From Desulfolithobacter dissulfuricans (GTDB lineage: Bacteria > Desulfobacterota > Desulfobulbia > Desulfobulbales > Desulfobulbaceae), in contig NZ_AP024233.1 of NCBI RefSeq assembly GCF_025998535.1, forward strand, positions 3,532,429 to 3,596,428: 64,000 nt of DNA. Direction: 5' to 3'. Of this stretch, positions 46,006 to 55,500 are shown piece after piece. Positions within the stretch are counted from its first letter, which is position 1; each line of letters starts with the position of its first letter. Under the pieces are notes generated by a model. The model was not told the DNA's origin. It saw only the letters and a list, made by a program, of their open reading frames with translations, and did no database searches. Position numbers and translations under genes: made by a program.

Positions 46006-46147
46006 ACCGGGAGTCGGCCCTGTTGTCCCACCCGGTGTCATTATCTTGTCAGGCGGGGTCTGGTCCGGGCCGCAGCCGCTGACGCGCTCTGCTATTTTGT
46101 GTTGAAAAATACTGGAACAGCGTTATTGTTGGGGTCAGTGATTTCCC

Positions 46148-46162
46148 TGGCACGGTGTTCGC
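46148..46162 (+). promoter_or_regulatory. Possible sigma-54 promoter before the PilZ gene
   Basis: TGGCACGGTGTTCGC differs from the consensus TGGCAC-N5-TTGC at one base in the -12 box. It lies about 105 bp before the PilZ start. It is weaker than the site at 19562. Confidence 0.35.
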
Positions 46163-46183
46163 ATTCCCTTCCGGGAAGAGGAG

Positions 46184-46230
46184 CAGGCTGTTGAAAAACG
46201 TAGCGAGCGCAGTAGTTTTTCAACGGGCTG
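46184..46230. repeat. GTTGAAAAAC inverted repeat
   Basis: CAGGCTGTTGAAAAAC at 46184-46199 pairs with GTTTTTCAACGGGCTG at 46215-46230. The ends resemble those of the longer element at 13268-13461. Confidence 0.7.
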
Positions 46231-46265
46231 GAAAACCAGGTGTGAGCGCGAAAAGGAGGTTGGCT

Positions 46266-46568
46266 ATGTCTGCACAGGATAGGCGAAGCAGTTACCGGTA
46301 TCAGCTCTACTACCCGATCAACATGCGGGTGGCCAGAAGTTCCAGCGAAGACGACTGGCATCTTGCCGAAATACTTGATGCCGGCCGGAACGGCGTCCGG
46401 CTGCTGGTGACCGGCGGTGAGTCGCTGCCTGTGGGCAGCGAGCTGGAGTTTGCCTCCCTGCCTTCGCCGCGGGAGGAGAACGGCAGGGGCCGCCGCAGTG
46501 AATTCCGTTGCCGGGTGGTCTGGGAGGACAGTGAAAACCACCTGGTGGGCCTGACGTACATCCAGTAG
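46266..46568 (+). CDS. PilZ domain protein
   Basis: A 100-residue single PilZ-like domain with RRSSYRYQLYYPINMRV at the start (arginine-rich ligand segment), AEILDAGRNGVRLLV (position of the D-x-S-x2-G motif, with the serine replaced) and RCRVVWEDSENHLVGLTY at the end. PilZ domains bind cyclic di-GMP, which the GGDEF protein at 33892 could supply. AAGGAGG precedes the ATG at 46266; the longer frame from 46155 runs through a repeat and is rejected. The altered motif makes ligand binding uncertain. Confidence 0.72.
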   Translation: MSAQDRRSSYRYQLYYPINMRVARSSSEDDWHLAEILDAGRNGVRLLVTGGESLPVGSELEFASLPSPREENGRGRRSEFRCRVVWEDSENHLVGLTYIQ

Positions 46569-46580
46569 AGTTTTGTATCT

Positions 46581-46619
46581 CACCCCCTGATCAGCGTTGC
46601 CGGCTGCTGACAGGGGGTG
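46581..46619 (+). terminator. Stem-loop after the PilZ gene
   Basis: CACCCCCTG at 46581-46589 pairs with CAGGGGGTG at 46611-46619, with further inner pairing. There is no T run, so it may be a processing or weak terminator structure. Confidence 0.5.
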
Positions 46620-46725
46620 TCTCGTCTCCGCGCTGTTTCCTGCCAGCTATCTTCGTCTCCGGCGGGTTGCCGGGCACCACCTGTTGTCCGGTCAGATTTA
46701 CCGTTTTTATCCGTTGTGAGGGTGC

Positions 46726-48117
46726 ATGAATCCCTGGCTGCTTTTTGTCGTTTCCGTTCTCCTGCTGGGCTACCTGCTGGACGTACTCGTCGCCCTGGGT
46801 ACGCTTGGACGGCTGGACCGGGAGCTGCCGGCCGAGATCCGCGATCTGTGGAATCCCGAGCGGTTACAGAAGAGCCGCGAATATATCCGGACCACCACCC
46901 GTTTTGCCCTGCTGCAAAACAGTATCACCACGGCGCTGCTGCTGGGATTCATCCTGGCCGGGGGATTCAACCTGGTTGACCGGGCTGCCCGGGCTCTGGA
47001 ACTGGGCCCCATCCCCACCGGGCTCGTTTTCACAGGTCTCCTGCTCCTGCTTTCCGGGCTTCTCAACCTGCCTTTTTCCATCTATGTCACCTTTGTCATC
47101 GAGGAGCGGTTCGGCCTGAACCGGACCACGGTGCGGACCTTTGTCTTCGACCTGCTGAAAACCATCCTTCTGGCGATCCTGCTCGGCGGACCGCTGCTGG
47201 CCGGAGTGCTGTGGTTCTTCGAATCGGCCGGGTCCCTTGCCTGGTTTTACTGCTGGCTCCTGGTGATCACCTTTGTCCTTGTCGTGCAGTGGCTTGCCCC
47301 GGTGGTTATCATGCCGCTTTTCAACCGTTTCACCCCCCTGCCGGACGGGGGGCTGAAAGAGGCCATCGAGATCTATGCCCGGCAGCAGAGTTTTTCCCTT
47401 CAGGGGGTCTATACCATGGACGGCTCCCGGCGCTCTGCCAGGTTGAACGCCTTTTTCACCGGTTTTGGCCGTTTCCGGCGCATTGTCTTCTACGACACAT
47501 TGCTGGAAAAGCTTGAACCAGGGGAGATCCTGGCGGTGCTTGCCCACGAGATGGGCCATTACAAGCTCAGGCATATTCCGAAAATGATGCTTGCCTCCAT
47601 GGTCCAGACCGGCATCATGTTCGCCATCCTTTCCTTTTTCATCGGCAATCAGGGGCTGTTTGCGGCCTTTGGCATGGAGCACGTCTCGGTCTATGCCAGC
47701 CTGGTTTTTTTCGGCTTTCTCTATGCGCCCATCTCGACCCTGCTCTCGGTGGTGTTCAACCGGGTGTCGAGGAAATATGAGTTTGAGGCCGACGCCTTTG
47801 CCGTCCGGACCACCGGGCTGGCTGCGGAACTGATCAGCGGTCTCAAGAAGCTTGGCCAGGCCAACCTGGCCAATCCCGATCCCCATCCCCTCGACGTCTG
47901 GCTCCACTACAGCCATCCGCCCCTGCTTGAGCGGATCCGGGCCATTGCCCGGCTCCAGGACCGGCAGGACCCGGAGGTGTCGAGCCAGGATTTTGGCCGG
48001 TGTGCCCTGTGCAACCGGGGAATAACCATGCGCGACAGGCTGGAAAACAGCCGGCGGCCCGATCTGTGCCGCTGGTGCCTGGCCGAGGAGACAAGCTGTG
48101 GCTGTGCAGATGAATGA
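46726..48117 (+). CDS. M48 family zinc metalloprotease (Ste24/HtpX type) with C-terminal zinc ribbon
   Basis: A 463-residue membrane protease. Several hydrophobic helices (near residues 3-22, 60-125, 140-200) precede the active site HEMGHYK near residue 275, with a downstream glutamate in KYEFEADAFAV near residue 350. The length and eukaryote-like layout resemble Ste24/CAAX peptidases more than HtpX. The last 45 residues have four or more cysteines (CALCNRGITMRD ... CRWCLAEETSCGC), a zinc-ribbon-like tail unusual for the family. It cuts membrane or small peptide substrates, not identified here. Confidence 0.9.
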   Translation: MNPWLLFVVSVLLLGYLLDVLVALGTLGRLDRELPAEIRDLWNPERLQKSREYIRTTTRFALLQNSITTALLLGFILAGGFNLVDRAARALELGPIPTGLVFTGLLLLLSGLLNLPFSIYVTFVIEERFGLNRTTVRTFVFDLLKTILLAILLGGPLLAGVLWFFESAGSLAWFYCWLLVITFVLVVQWLAPVVIMPLFNRFTPLPDGGLKEAIEIYARQQSFSLQGVYTMDGSRRSARLNAFFTGFGRFRRIVFYDTLLEKLEPGEILAVLAHEMGHYKLRHIPKMMLASMVQTGIMFAILSFFIGNQGLFAAFGMEHVSVYASLVFFGFLYAPISTLLSVVFNRVSRKYEFEADAFAVRTTGLAAELISGLKKLGQANLANPDPHPLDVWLHYSHPPLLERIRAIARLQDRQDPEVSSQDFGRCALCNRGITMRDRLENSRRPDLCRWCLAEETSCGCADE

Positions 48118-48243
48118 TGGCGTCGTAAAAACTTCGATCTACTGCGTCGTGTGTCCCAGGGCGACTCTCGACATACTAGATGTATAGTCGAGTCCCGCCC
48201 TGGAACACTACTCCTTGTATATCTGTGTTTTTACTTAGCCATC
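48116..48243. repeat. Large imperfect hairpin repeat
   Basis: GATGGC at 48116 and GCCATC at 48238-48243 bound an imperfect palindrome. The core CCAGGGCG-ACTC-TCGAC (48156-48172) pairs with GTCGAG-TC-CCGCCCTGG (48187-48202) around TACTAGATGTA. It begins at the end of the M48 protease gene, sharing its last bases. It probably ends transcription or is a dispersed element. Confidence 0.65.
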
Positions 48244-48277
48244 TTTGAAAGAGAAGCTGACTTTTTACGAGGTTCTC

Positions 48278-49390
48278 ATGAATGAGAAGCTTGAAAATCT
48301 CTGCCTGCGCCAACTCCATCAGGAGCACGGTGATATCTGTCTGCTCTACGGAGTGGACCTGGGGCCCCCGGTGATGGAACTGACCGACTCCAGGCACTGT
48401 TTCGGGGTCTGGGATCCTGTAAAAAGGAGTATCGGCATCAGCGTCCACCTGGTGGCAAGCGGCCGCTGGGACCAGGTGCTCCAGGTGCTCAAGCATGAGA
48501 TGGCCCATCAGATGAGCACCGATCTTTTCGGTGTGCGCCGCCCGGATCACGGGGAGGTCTTTCAGCGCTGCGCCCGGATGATCGGCCTTGATCCAGCCTG
48601 GTGCGGTGCCAGTGGGGACCTGGCCTCCGGACCGGTCTTCAGCCCGGCTTCTGCCACCACCGAAGCCGGCCGGAGGGTACTTGCCAGGATCCAGAAGCTT
48701 CTGGCCCTGGCCGGCTCGGATAACGAGCACGAGGCGGCGCTTGCCATGCAGAAGGCCCGCGCCCTGCAGACGGCCTGGAATCTGGAACAGGTGGAAGAAT
48801 GCCAGTACAGGTCGGTGGTCATCACCACCGGCCGCAAGCGGCTGGCCGGCCACCAGCAGGCCATCGGTGCCCTGCTGACGGATTTTTTCCAGGTTCGGGT
48901 TATTGTGTCAACCCTGTATGATCCAGCCGTGGGAGAGTCGTTCAAGACCTTTGAGCTGCTCGGTCGGGATGAGAATGTCCGTATCGCCGAGCACTGTTAC
49001 CATTTCCTTGAAAACCGGCTCCAGGTTTTGTGGCAGCAGAACCGGGCCCGTTTCCCGGGCAATGGCCTGCGGGCCCGCAACAGCTATTATCTGGGGCTCC
49101 TGAAAGGGTTTCGGGAAAAACTCCAGCTCCAGGACCAGGAGTCGGCGGGGCAGGCGTCCCTCCAGGTATCTGCCGGAGAACTCCGGGCTCTGCAGGTGGC
49201 CGCCGATGCCCGCCTGGAGGCGTGGGTCAGGTTTCGATTTCCGCGCCTGGCCACCCGCCGTGGCCGGCGACGGACCGTGTACCGGGACAGTTTTGAAGAG
49301 GGCAGAGTTGCCGGGCGCAACCTGACCCTGCACCGGACGGTGACGGAGCGCACCGGGTCCGGCCGGTTCCTTCCCCCGGGTCCGGAATAA
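48278..49390 (+). CDS. SprT-like / DUF2786 domain protein
   Basis: A 370-residue protein. The first part (about 1-110) looks like a SprT-like metalloprotease, with VLKHEMAHQMSTDLFG (HExxH) near residue 75 and a later HGEVFQRCARMIG. The middle part has RRVLARIQKLLALAGSDNEHEAALAMQKARAL, the DUF2786 signature. The basic C-terminus (RFRFPRLATRRGRRR) may bind nucleic acid. The ATG at 48278 is preceded by GAGG; a TTG at 48245 is the longer option. SprT proteins in eukaryotes cut DNA-protein crosslinks; the role here is not known. Confidence 0.8.
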   Translation: MNEKLENLCLRQLHQEHGDICLLYGVDLGPPVMELTDSRHCFGVWDPVKRSIGISVHLVASGRWDQVLQVLKHEMAHQMSTDLFGVRRPDHGEVFQRCARMIGLDPAWCGASGDLASGPVFSPASATTEAGRRVLARIQKLLALAGSDNEHEAALAMQKARALQTAWNLEQVEECQYRSVVITTGRKRLAGHQQAIGALLTDFFQVRVIVSTLYDPAVGESFKTFELLGRDENVRIAEHCYHFLENRLQVLWQQNRARFPGNGLRARNSYYLGLLKGFREKLQLQDQESAGQASLQVSAGELRALQVAADARLEAWVRFRFPRLATRRGRRRTVYRDSFEEGRVAGRNLTLHRTVTERTGSGRFLPPGPE

Positions 49391-49411
49391 GGGCAGATAA
49401 GGGGTTTCAGT

Positions 49412-49942
49412 TCACTCTGGCGACTTGTCCGCCTGCCGCTCCAGCCGGTCGACGATGATCTCACATATCTCTTCAGGCGAGAGGTCGGTGGCCCTGATCC
49501 GCAGGTCACAGTACGTGTTGTAGAGGGGTAACCGTTCCCGGTAGAGGGCGTCAAAGCCGATCCCCGAGGGATTGATCAGGCCCCGGCTGTGCTGGTTCCG
49601 GACCCGTTTCTCCAGTTCATCCAGGTCCACATCCAGGAAAACGATCCAGCCGATCTTTTTGAGATGGGCCATACCCTTCCGGGAATAGATCACACTGCCA
49701 CCGGTGGCGATGACATGGTTCAGGCAGGAGAGATTCAGCAGGACGCGCTCTTCCAGGGCCTGGAACGACGCCAGGCCATCCCGGTCAAGGATGTCCTGCA
49801 GGGTGCCGTTGCCGGCGGCGCTGATCAGGTCGTCGGTGTCGATGTATGGCCGCCCGGTACGATCGGCCAGCAGGCGGCCCACCGTCGATTTGCCGGCTCC
49901 GGCCATGCCGATGAGAATGATGTTGGAGTGGATGCAGGACAT
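49412..49942 (-). CDS. aroK: Shikimate kinase
   Basis: AroK phosphorylates shikimate in aromatic amino acid synthesis. The 176-residue product has Walker A LIGMAGAGKSTVGRLLA near residue 8, the shikimate-binding DTDDLI near residue 32, and an arginine/GG region VIATGGSVIYSR near residue 78. A longer frame from 50041 would add 33 unlike residues, so the ATG at 49942 is used. It is convergent with the SprT-like gene and divergent from the coiled-coil gene. Confidence 0.9.
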   Translation of the reverse strand: MSCIHSNIILIGMAGAGKSTVGRLLADRTGRPYIDTDDLISAAGNGTLQDILDRDGLASFQALEERVLLNLSCLNHVIATGGSVIYSRKGMAHLKKIGWIVFLDVDLDELEKRVRNQHSRGLINPSGIGFDALYRERLPLYNTYCDLRIRATDLSPEEICEIIVDRLERQADKSPE

Positions 49943-50058
49943 CTGGATCGACCTTCCCTGGGAGTTGCTCCGGGTCTGACACACCGTGGTGGTCAGGTCA
50001 GGCGGGGTGAAAATTCGCTTGCCGTCTGCCCGGAAATACACTACAAAAAGGATATATT

Positions 50059-50077
50059 CTTCATTGATATAATGAAG
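50059..50077 (+). promoter_or_regulatory. Extended -10 promoter with overlapping palindromic operator
   Basis: TGATATAAT (50065-50073) is an extended -10 element. It lies within CTTCATT-GATAT-AATGAAG (50059-50077), a 7 bp inverted repeat typical of repressor sites. It precedes the coiled-coil membrane protein gene by about 80 bp. Confidence 0.5.
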
Positions 50078-50156
50078 TTATACCGTGTCCGCATCAAGTT
50101 GGCACCAATTTATTTCCACCTGTATCTGTAGTATCGCCCATCTGGAGGATGGAACC

Positions 50157-51221
50157 ATGAAAAACAATACCTTGCGGGCCCCGCTCATCAAGGCGGGTGT
50201 GGTTCTGGGCATTTTTGCCCTCCTGGTCTATTTCACCAGCACCTCTGCCGAGGGAAGCGTCTGGAATTCCCTGGGAAGTATCATCGTGTTCCTGTTTCGC
50301 ACTGTTCAGCTGGCCGTGGGCCTGGCCCTGAGCCTCCTCATCTGCCTGGCGGTACTGATAGGCATATTCCTCGGCGCGGTGGCCCTGGTCAACCGCGATG
50401 GTGCCCGGCGCATGTATGAAGCCCTGGTCGAGACCGTTGGCCGCTGGCTGCAGCCCTGCACCGGGCTCCTCAGACGGGACCGGGCCGCAGAGCTGGAGGC
50501 CCGTCTCGAGAGCTTTGGCCAGGAATTGAAAACAGAACTTTCCAGCGGTCTGAACCGTACGGCACGGGAGCTGCGCGAGGCCCAGGAGGTTCTGGAAAAC
50601 AAGCTCCAGTCCCTGGTTTCCAGGCTCCGTGACATGGAAGAGAAAGCAGAGCAAAAGGCAGGTGCCGACCAGGTCGAGGAGCTGGCTGCAACCGTGGCCG
50701 ATTCGGGAGAGACCCTGGCCAAACTGGACCAGGCAATTGCCCGGATCGAGGCCGAGGTGAAAAAGGCCATGGATCAGGTCCAGGCCGTGTCGCCCGATTC
50801 TCTGCTCGGTGATCTGCCCGCCCGGATCGAAGCCCTGGAGAGCCAGGAAGGCAGCGGTGTGGAAGAAAAGATCGTTGCCCTGCAGGAAGAGATCGTTGCC
50901 ATCCGCAGGGGGCTTGACGAGACCATGTCGGCGGTTCAGGTGATCACCTCCCGGGTCGAGGCCGGTCCTGCCGCTGGAGGTGACGAGAGCGGTTCCGGGA
51001 ATGGTGGAGAAGAGGAACACCGGTTGTTCAGCTACTTCGAGGATCCCGCCGACCGGGCAAAACTTGCCGAGCTGGTAGGCTCTACCCTGAAGAAGGATAT
51101 GACCTACTCCCAGGTCATGGAATTTATCGGCCAGGAAATGGGTCCCGAGGCGGCCAGGATCATCAGTGAGCATCCCTCCCTGACCAAGGATTACATCCGC
51201 CAGCGCCGCCGCAGCGCCTGA
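50157..51221 (+). CDS. Membrane-anchored coiled-coil protein of unknown function
   Basis: A 354-residue protein with two membrane segments near residues 12-30 and 40-75. A helical region of about 200 residues is rich in Glu, Ala and Leu with heptad character (ELEARLESFGQELKTELSSGL; ELAATVADSGETLAKLDQAIARIEAEV). It ends in a compact, charged domain (about 285-345: LFSYFEDPADRAKLAELVGSTLKKDMTYSQVMEFI). GGAGG precedes the ATG at 50157. It could tether or space a cell-envelope complex, but no family is recognised. Confidence 0.7.
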   Translation: MKNNTLRAPLIKAGVVLGIFALLVYFTSTSAEGSVWNSLGSIIVFLFRTVQLAVGLALSLLICLAVLIGIFLGAVALVNRDGARRMYEALVETVGRWLQPCTGLLRRDRAAELEARLESFGQELKTELSSGLNRTARELREAQEVLENKLQSLVSRLRDMEEKAEQKAGADQVEELAATVADSGETLAKLDQAIARIEAEVKKAMDQVQAVSPDSLLGDLPARIEALESQEGSGVEEKIVALQEEIVAIRRGLDETMSAVQVITSRVEAGPAAGGDESGSGNGGEEEHRLFSYFEDPADRAKLAELVGSTLKKDMTYSQVMEFIGQEMGPEAARIISEHPSLTKDYIRQRRRSA

Positions 51222-51257
51222 AACCGGCGGGTCCTGGTAAAAAGACGGCCAAACGAC

Positions 51258-51302
51258 ATAGCCGCGACCGCACTATTTGCGGTCGTGGCTATTTTTTTTT
51301 GT
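51258..51302 (+). terminator. Terminator after the coiled-coil gene
   Basis: ATAGCCGCGACCGC at 51258 pairs (one mismatch) with GCGGTCGTGGCTAT, with a seven-base loop and a run of nine or more T. It lies 36 bp after the stop. Confidence 0.9.
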
Positions 51303-51700
51303 GATTACCACCAAAGTTCAGCTGTCACCGACAGTAGGGATACCATCGCTTTTTCTCTCTACCTGGAGAAAAACTCAAACTCGTGATCACCGCTCCGCGG
51401 TGTCACGCAGGTGACCGGACAGCCGACGAAGTGGCCGGCAGGCCATGCCCCGCTCTGCGGGGTGATGCCGGAAACAGGTGTCGGAGCAACTGGTCTCTGC
51501 AAGGGTTGTCTGCGGGCCTTGCGAACCAAGGGCCATCCCTGCCAGGGTACATCAGCGTACCGCGGGAGCGGTACCAGGGGTAATGGAACGTTCACCGCAG
51601 GAGCGGAGGAACGAGAAGTTCGGGCGGTTTTTATTGCTGCCCGGCTCCGTGGCACGCAGGCGATGGTATCTCTTCTTCAAGCTGAGGTTCGGTGGTAATC
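51303..51700 (+). mobile_element. 398 bp element with GATTACC terminal inverted repeats
   Basis: The left end GATTACCACCAAAGTTCAGCT and right end AGCTGAGGTTCGGTGGTAATC are imperfect inverted repeats. The inside has no convincing gene; it includes GGTGACCGG, CGCAGGAGCGGAGGAACGAG and TTTTTATTGCTGCC. The right half matches 22982-23132 and the ends match 26118-26285. The element is non-autonomous; a source transposase is not visible here. Confidence 0.8.
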
Positions 51701-51740
51701 AGAATTATTTTTTTGGATGGTGGTGAACCGGAGCGGAGGC

Positions 51741-52436
51741 TCAGTCATTTGCCGGGGAAATCAGTTCCTTGAAGAATTCGATGGAGGGAAAATGGTCTGA
51801 ATACTGGACCGGTTTACGGGAGCTGGGCCGGGCGACGTAGATCAGGTACCTGATCCCGTATTTTTCCGCTGACTCCAGGACCTTTTCCGTATCATCGGCC
51901 AGCATGGTTCGTTTCGGATCAAAGCCGAGCATCCCCTGGAGCTTTTCCCAGAACCGGGGATCTTCCTTGGCAAGGCCCACCTCTTCGGCGCAGACAATCC
52001 GGTCAAACCAGGCCCCGATGGCGGTCTTGTCCAGCTTGATGGACAGGGTCCGGGAGTGGGCATTGGTGATCAGGTAGAGCTTTTTTCTCCGGCCCAGGCA
52101 GAACTCCAGGAATTCGATCACGTACGGGTGAACCCCAATCAGGTGATTGATCCGCAACTTGAGCTCGGGTATATCCAGCCCCAGCTTTTCGGACCAGTAG
52201 TTGAGATCGGTCCAGTCCAGGGTGTTTTCCACTTCCCGGTATTTTCCAAGCAGTTCCTCCCTGGCCTGTTCAATGGGAATATTGTGCAGCAGGCTGTAGT
52301 GCTCGGGCACGTACTGTTCCCAGAAATAGTCGTCGAAATGCTTGTCCAGCAGGGTCCCGTCCATGTCCAGGAGGACGGTGTCAATGTCCTTCCAGTCAAA
52401 ATCAGGGCTGATTTTTTCCGTCTGTGTACTCATCAT
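51741..52436 (-). CDS. HAD family hydrolase (YrfG-like nucleotidase type)
   Basis: A 231-residue HAD phosphatase with the nucleophile motif LLDMDGTLLD near residue 20, motif II LITNAHS near residue 122, the lysine in LAKEDPRFW near residue 158 and the acidic motif MLADDTEKVL near residue 180. The cap region HFDDYFWEQYVPEHYS recalls YrfG (purine 5'-nucleotidase). Start codons ATG ATG at 52436/52433 are equivalent. The substrate is a guess from family; a phosphatase role is firm. Confidence 0.85.
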   Translation of the reverse strand: MMSTQTEKISPDFDWKDIDTVLLDMDGTLLDKHFDDYFWEQYVPEHYSLLHNIPIEQAREELLGKYREVENTLDWTDLNYWSEKLGLDIPELKLRINHLIGVHPYVIEFLEFCLGRRKKLYLITNAHSRTLSIKLDKTAIGAWFDRIVCAEEVGLAKEDPRFWEKLQGMLGFDPKRTMLADDTEKVLESAEKYGIRYLIYVARPSSRKPVQYSDHFPSIEFFKELISPAND

Positions 52437-52587
52437 CCAGGTCCATCCAATGGCTGTTTATCTCTTCCCTGAATCCGTGAAGCCCCGAAGGGCGGCTTCA
52501 TAGTAATGGGCGAAAAGAAACATCTCAGGTTATCTTTTCTTTTTGATGGTTATTCAAGGCAGATAACAAAGAAACAATATTTTTCCG

Positions 52588-55500
52588 TCACGGATTCTTC
52601 TTGAGACGGCTCAGTATATCACGAATCTTCAAAAAGATATCGGTTGATTCTTCGATGGGCACAACGAGGCGCTGATCCGGGGTCAAGCGGATGACCGTTT
52701 TATCCCTGGCCGTGGACTCGATGAGCTCCAGAATGGAGCGGGGATCCACCGGCGCGTTGTCGGCAAAGGAAAAGACCAGGGCCCTGGGACCCTGTTCCAG
52801 CTTCTGGATGCCGAACTCCCGCAGCTGGTGCTTGAGACCGATGATCTGCAGCAGGGTCCCGGCCTCACGGGGCAGGTTGCCGTAGCGGTCCTCCAGTTCC
52901 TCGCGCAGGTCGGCCAGTTCGTCCGGTCCCTGGCTGCCGGCGGCTGAGATCCGCCGGTAGATGTGGTAGCGCTGGGAGGTGTCGGCGATGTAGCTCTCGG
53001 GCAGAAAGGCAGCCAGGTGCAGGTTGATCTCCGGGTCGATGGCGGCCTGATCCGCGTCCTCTCCCTGCTCGGCTTTTTTCTTCAGTTCCGCCACCGTGGA
53101 CTGCAGAAGCTCCAGGTAGAGGTCGTAGCCCACAGCGGCGATGTGGCCGGACTGGGAGACCCCGAGCAGGTTGCCGCCCCGCGGATCTGCAGGTCGTTCA
53201 TGGCCAGCTTGAAGCCGCCGCCCAGTTCCGAGCAGTCCATCAGGGCCCGGAGCCGCTTCTTGGCATCCGGGGTCAGCGCGTCCAGGGAGGGGACCAGCAG
53301 ATAGGCATAGGACTGGCGGCTGGAGCGGCCCACTCGGCCGCGGAGCTGGTAGATATCGGCCAGGCCCAGGTGATCGGCCCGGTTGATGATGATGGTTCCG
53401 GCATTGGGGATATCGAGACCGGATTCTATGATCGTGGTGCAGACCAGGATATCGATCTCATGGTTGATGAACCGGACCATGATCTCTTCGAGCTGGCTGC
53501 CCGGCATCTGCCCGTGGGCTACGGCCACCCGGGCCTGGGGCACCAGCTCGTTTATGTTTTCCGCCACCCGTTCGATGGTCCGCACCCGGTTGTGGACAAA
53601 GAAGAGCTGTCCGCCCCGCTGCAGCTCCCGGAGGACCGCCTCGCGGATGACCAGCTGGTCGTGCCGGGCGAGGAAGGTCTTGACCGCCCGTCGCCTTTGC
53701 GGCGGGGTGGAGATCACCGACAGGTCCCGGATGCCCAGGAGCGACATCTGCAGGGTGCGGGGGATCGGGGTGGCGGTCAGGGTCAGGATATCCACCTCGG
53801 CCCGCATCTTCTTGATCTTTTCCTTGTGGGAGACCCCGAACCGGTGCTCCTCGTCGACAATAAGCAGGCCCAGGCGGTTGAAGACAATGTCCTTGGAGAG
53901 CAGCCGGTGGGTGCCCACCACCAGATCAATGGTACCATCGGCGAGTCCGGCAACGATTTTTCTCTGCTCAGCCGAACTGCGGAACCGGTTCAGGCAGGCA
54001 ATTTCCACCGGAAAACCGGCGAACCGGTCCCGGAAGGTGGCGGCGTGCTGTTCGGCCAGCACCGTGGTTGGCACCAGGACCGCGACCTGATAGCCGTCCT
54101 CCATGACCTTGAAGGCGGCCCGGACTGCGACTTCGGTCTTGCCATAGCCCACGTCGCCGCAGACCAGCCGGTCCATGGGCTGGTCCGAGGTCAGATCGTC
54201 CAGGACCTCCTCGATGGCCTTTTTCTGGCCCGGGGTCTCATCGTAGGGAAAGGACTCCTCCAGCTCCCGGTACAGCTCGCCCGGGGGCGAGAACCGGTGT
54301 CCCTTGCGGATGGCCCGCCGGGCATAGATCTCCAGCAGCTCCTGGGCCACCTTCCATACCGCGTCGGTGACCTTTTTCTTGGTGGTCTGCCACCGTTCCG
54401 AACCCAGCCGGTCCAGCCTGGGCTGCTGGTCGGGCAACCCCTGGTAGCGGCTCACCCAGTGGAGCCGATCCACGGGTACGTAGAGGGTGTCGCCGTCCCG
54501 GTAGCGGATCTCCATGAAGTCGCCCCGCTGACCGGCAAACTCCATGTTGACCAGGCCCTGGAAGGTGCCCAGGCCATGGTCCCGGTGGACGACGATATCG
54601 CCCACGTCCAGTTCTTCCACCTGGACCGGCTGGGCCTCCTTCCCTCTGGTTCGGCCTGGTTTGCCGGGCCTGAGTCGCTTTTCGCCGAACAGTTCGGTGG
54701 CCGAGAGGATGTGGAGTTTTTCCTCCACCAGGTCAAAGCCGGACGACAGGGGATGTTCCACCAGGGTCACCTGTCCGGTGGTCCCCCTGGCCAGGTCCAG
54801 GGGAATATCGCTCCGGCCGGTGCGGATATGGTAGCTCTGGAGCATTTCGCCCAGATGTTTTGCCTGCCGGGGGGAGCGGCAGGCCAGGTAGACCCGGTCT
54901 TCCCGTTCCAGCCAGGTCACCAGCTTGTCGGCCAACGGTGCCAGAACACCCCGTTTGCGCCGCTGGAGGTCGATCTCCTGGCGCAGCAGGGTATGGTCGC
55001 CACAGGGGATGGTCAGCGGTGGGGCTGGTCCGTCGGGATCCGGGAGCTGGCAGAGGTTGATCAGGGTTCGGGGGCCAGGGTCTCTTTCAGGGCGTCCTGG
55101 TCAAGAAAGAGGCGCTCGGGAGGCAGCAGCGCCAGACCTTTGGCCCTCCCCTCGTCGTAGTTGGTCGTGATCCGTTCCCAGACCAGCTCCAGCTTGGCCT
55201 GCACTCCTGCCGGATCATGCTGGACCATGATGACATCACCGGGCAGATAGTCAAAAAAGGTCTGGACCACTTCCGGCGGTGGGTAGAGCAGGGGGAGCGA
55301 GAACTCGATCCCGGGAAAACGAATCTGCTGGTCCAGGGACTCGAAGAGTGTCGCCGCCTGGTCCGGATCCCATTTAAGCTCCCGGGCCGTGGTCGCAAGA
55401 TAGGTACGCCAGTTTTCCTGCGCTTCGTGGCCCGGGAACAGAATATCCGAGGCCGGCAGGAGGACGGCCTCCTCCAGTTCGTACAGGGAACGCTGGCTGA

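Larger units (their letters stand above)
46006..46265. other. Gap before the PilZ gene
   Basis: 260 bp without a gene. It contains a sigma-54-like site (46148-46162) and a GTTGAAAAAC hairpin (46184-46230). Confidence 0.5.

Noticed and set aside
53370..55160. A 596-residue plus-strand frame across mfd
   Set aside because: The minus-strand Mfd motifs (Walker A, DEEH, QLRGRVGRS) are unambiguous and the plus frame has a biased shadow composition.
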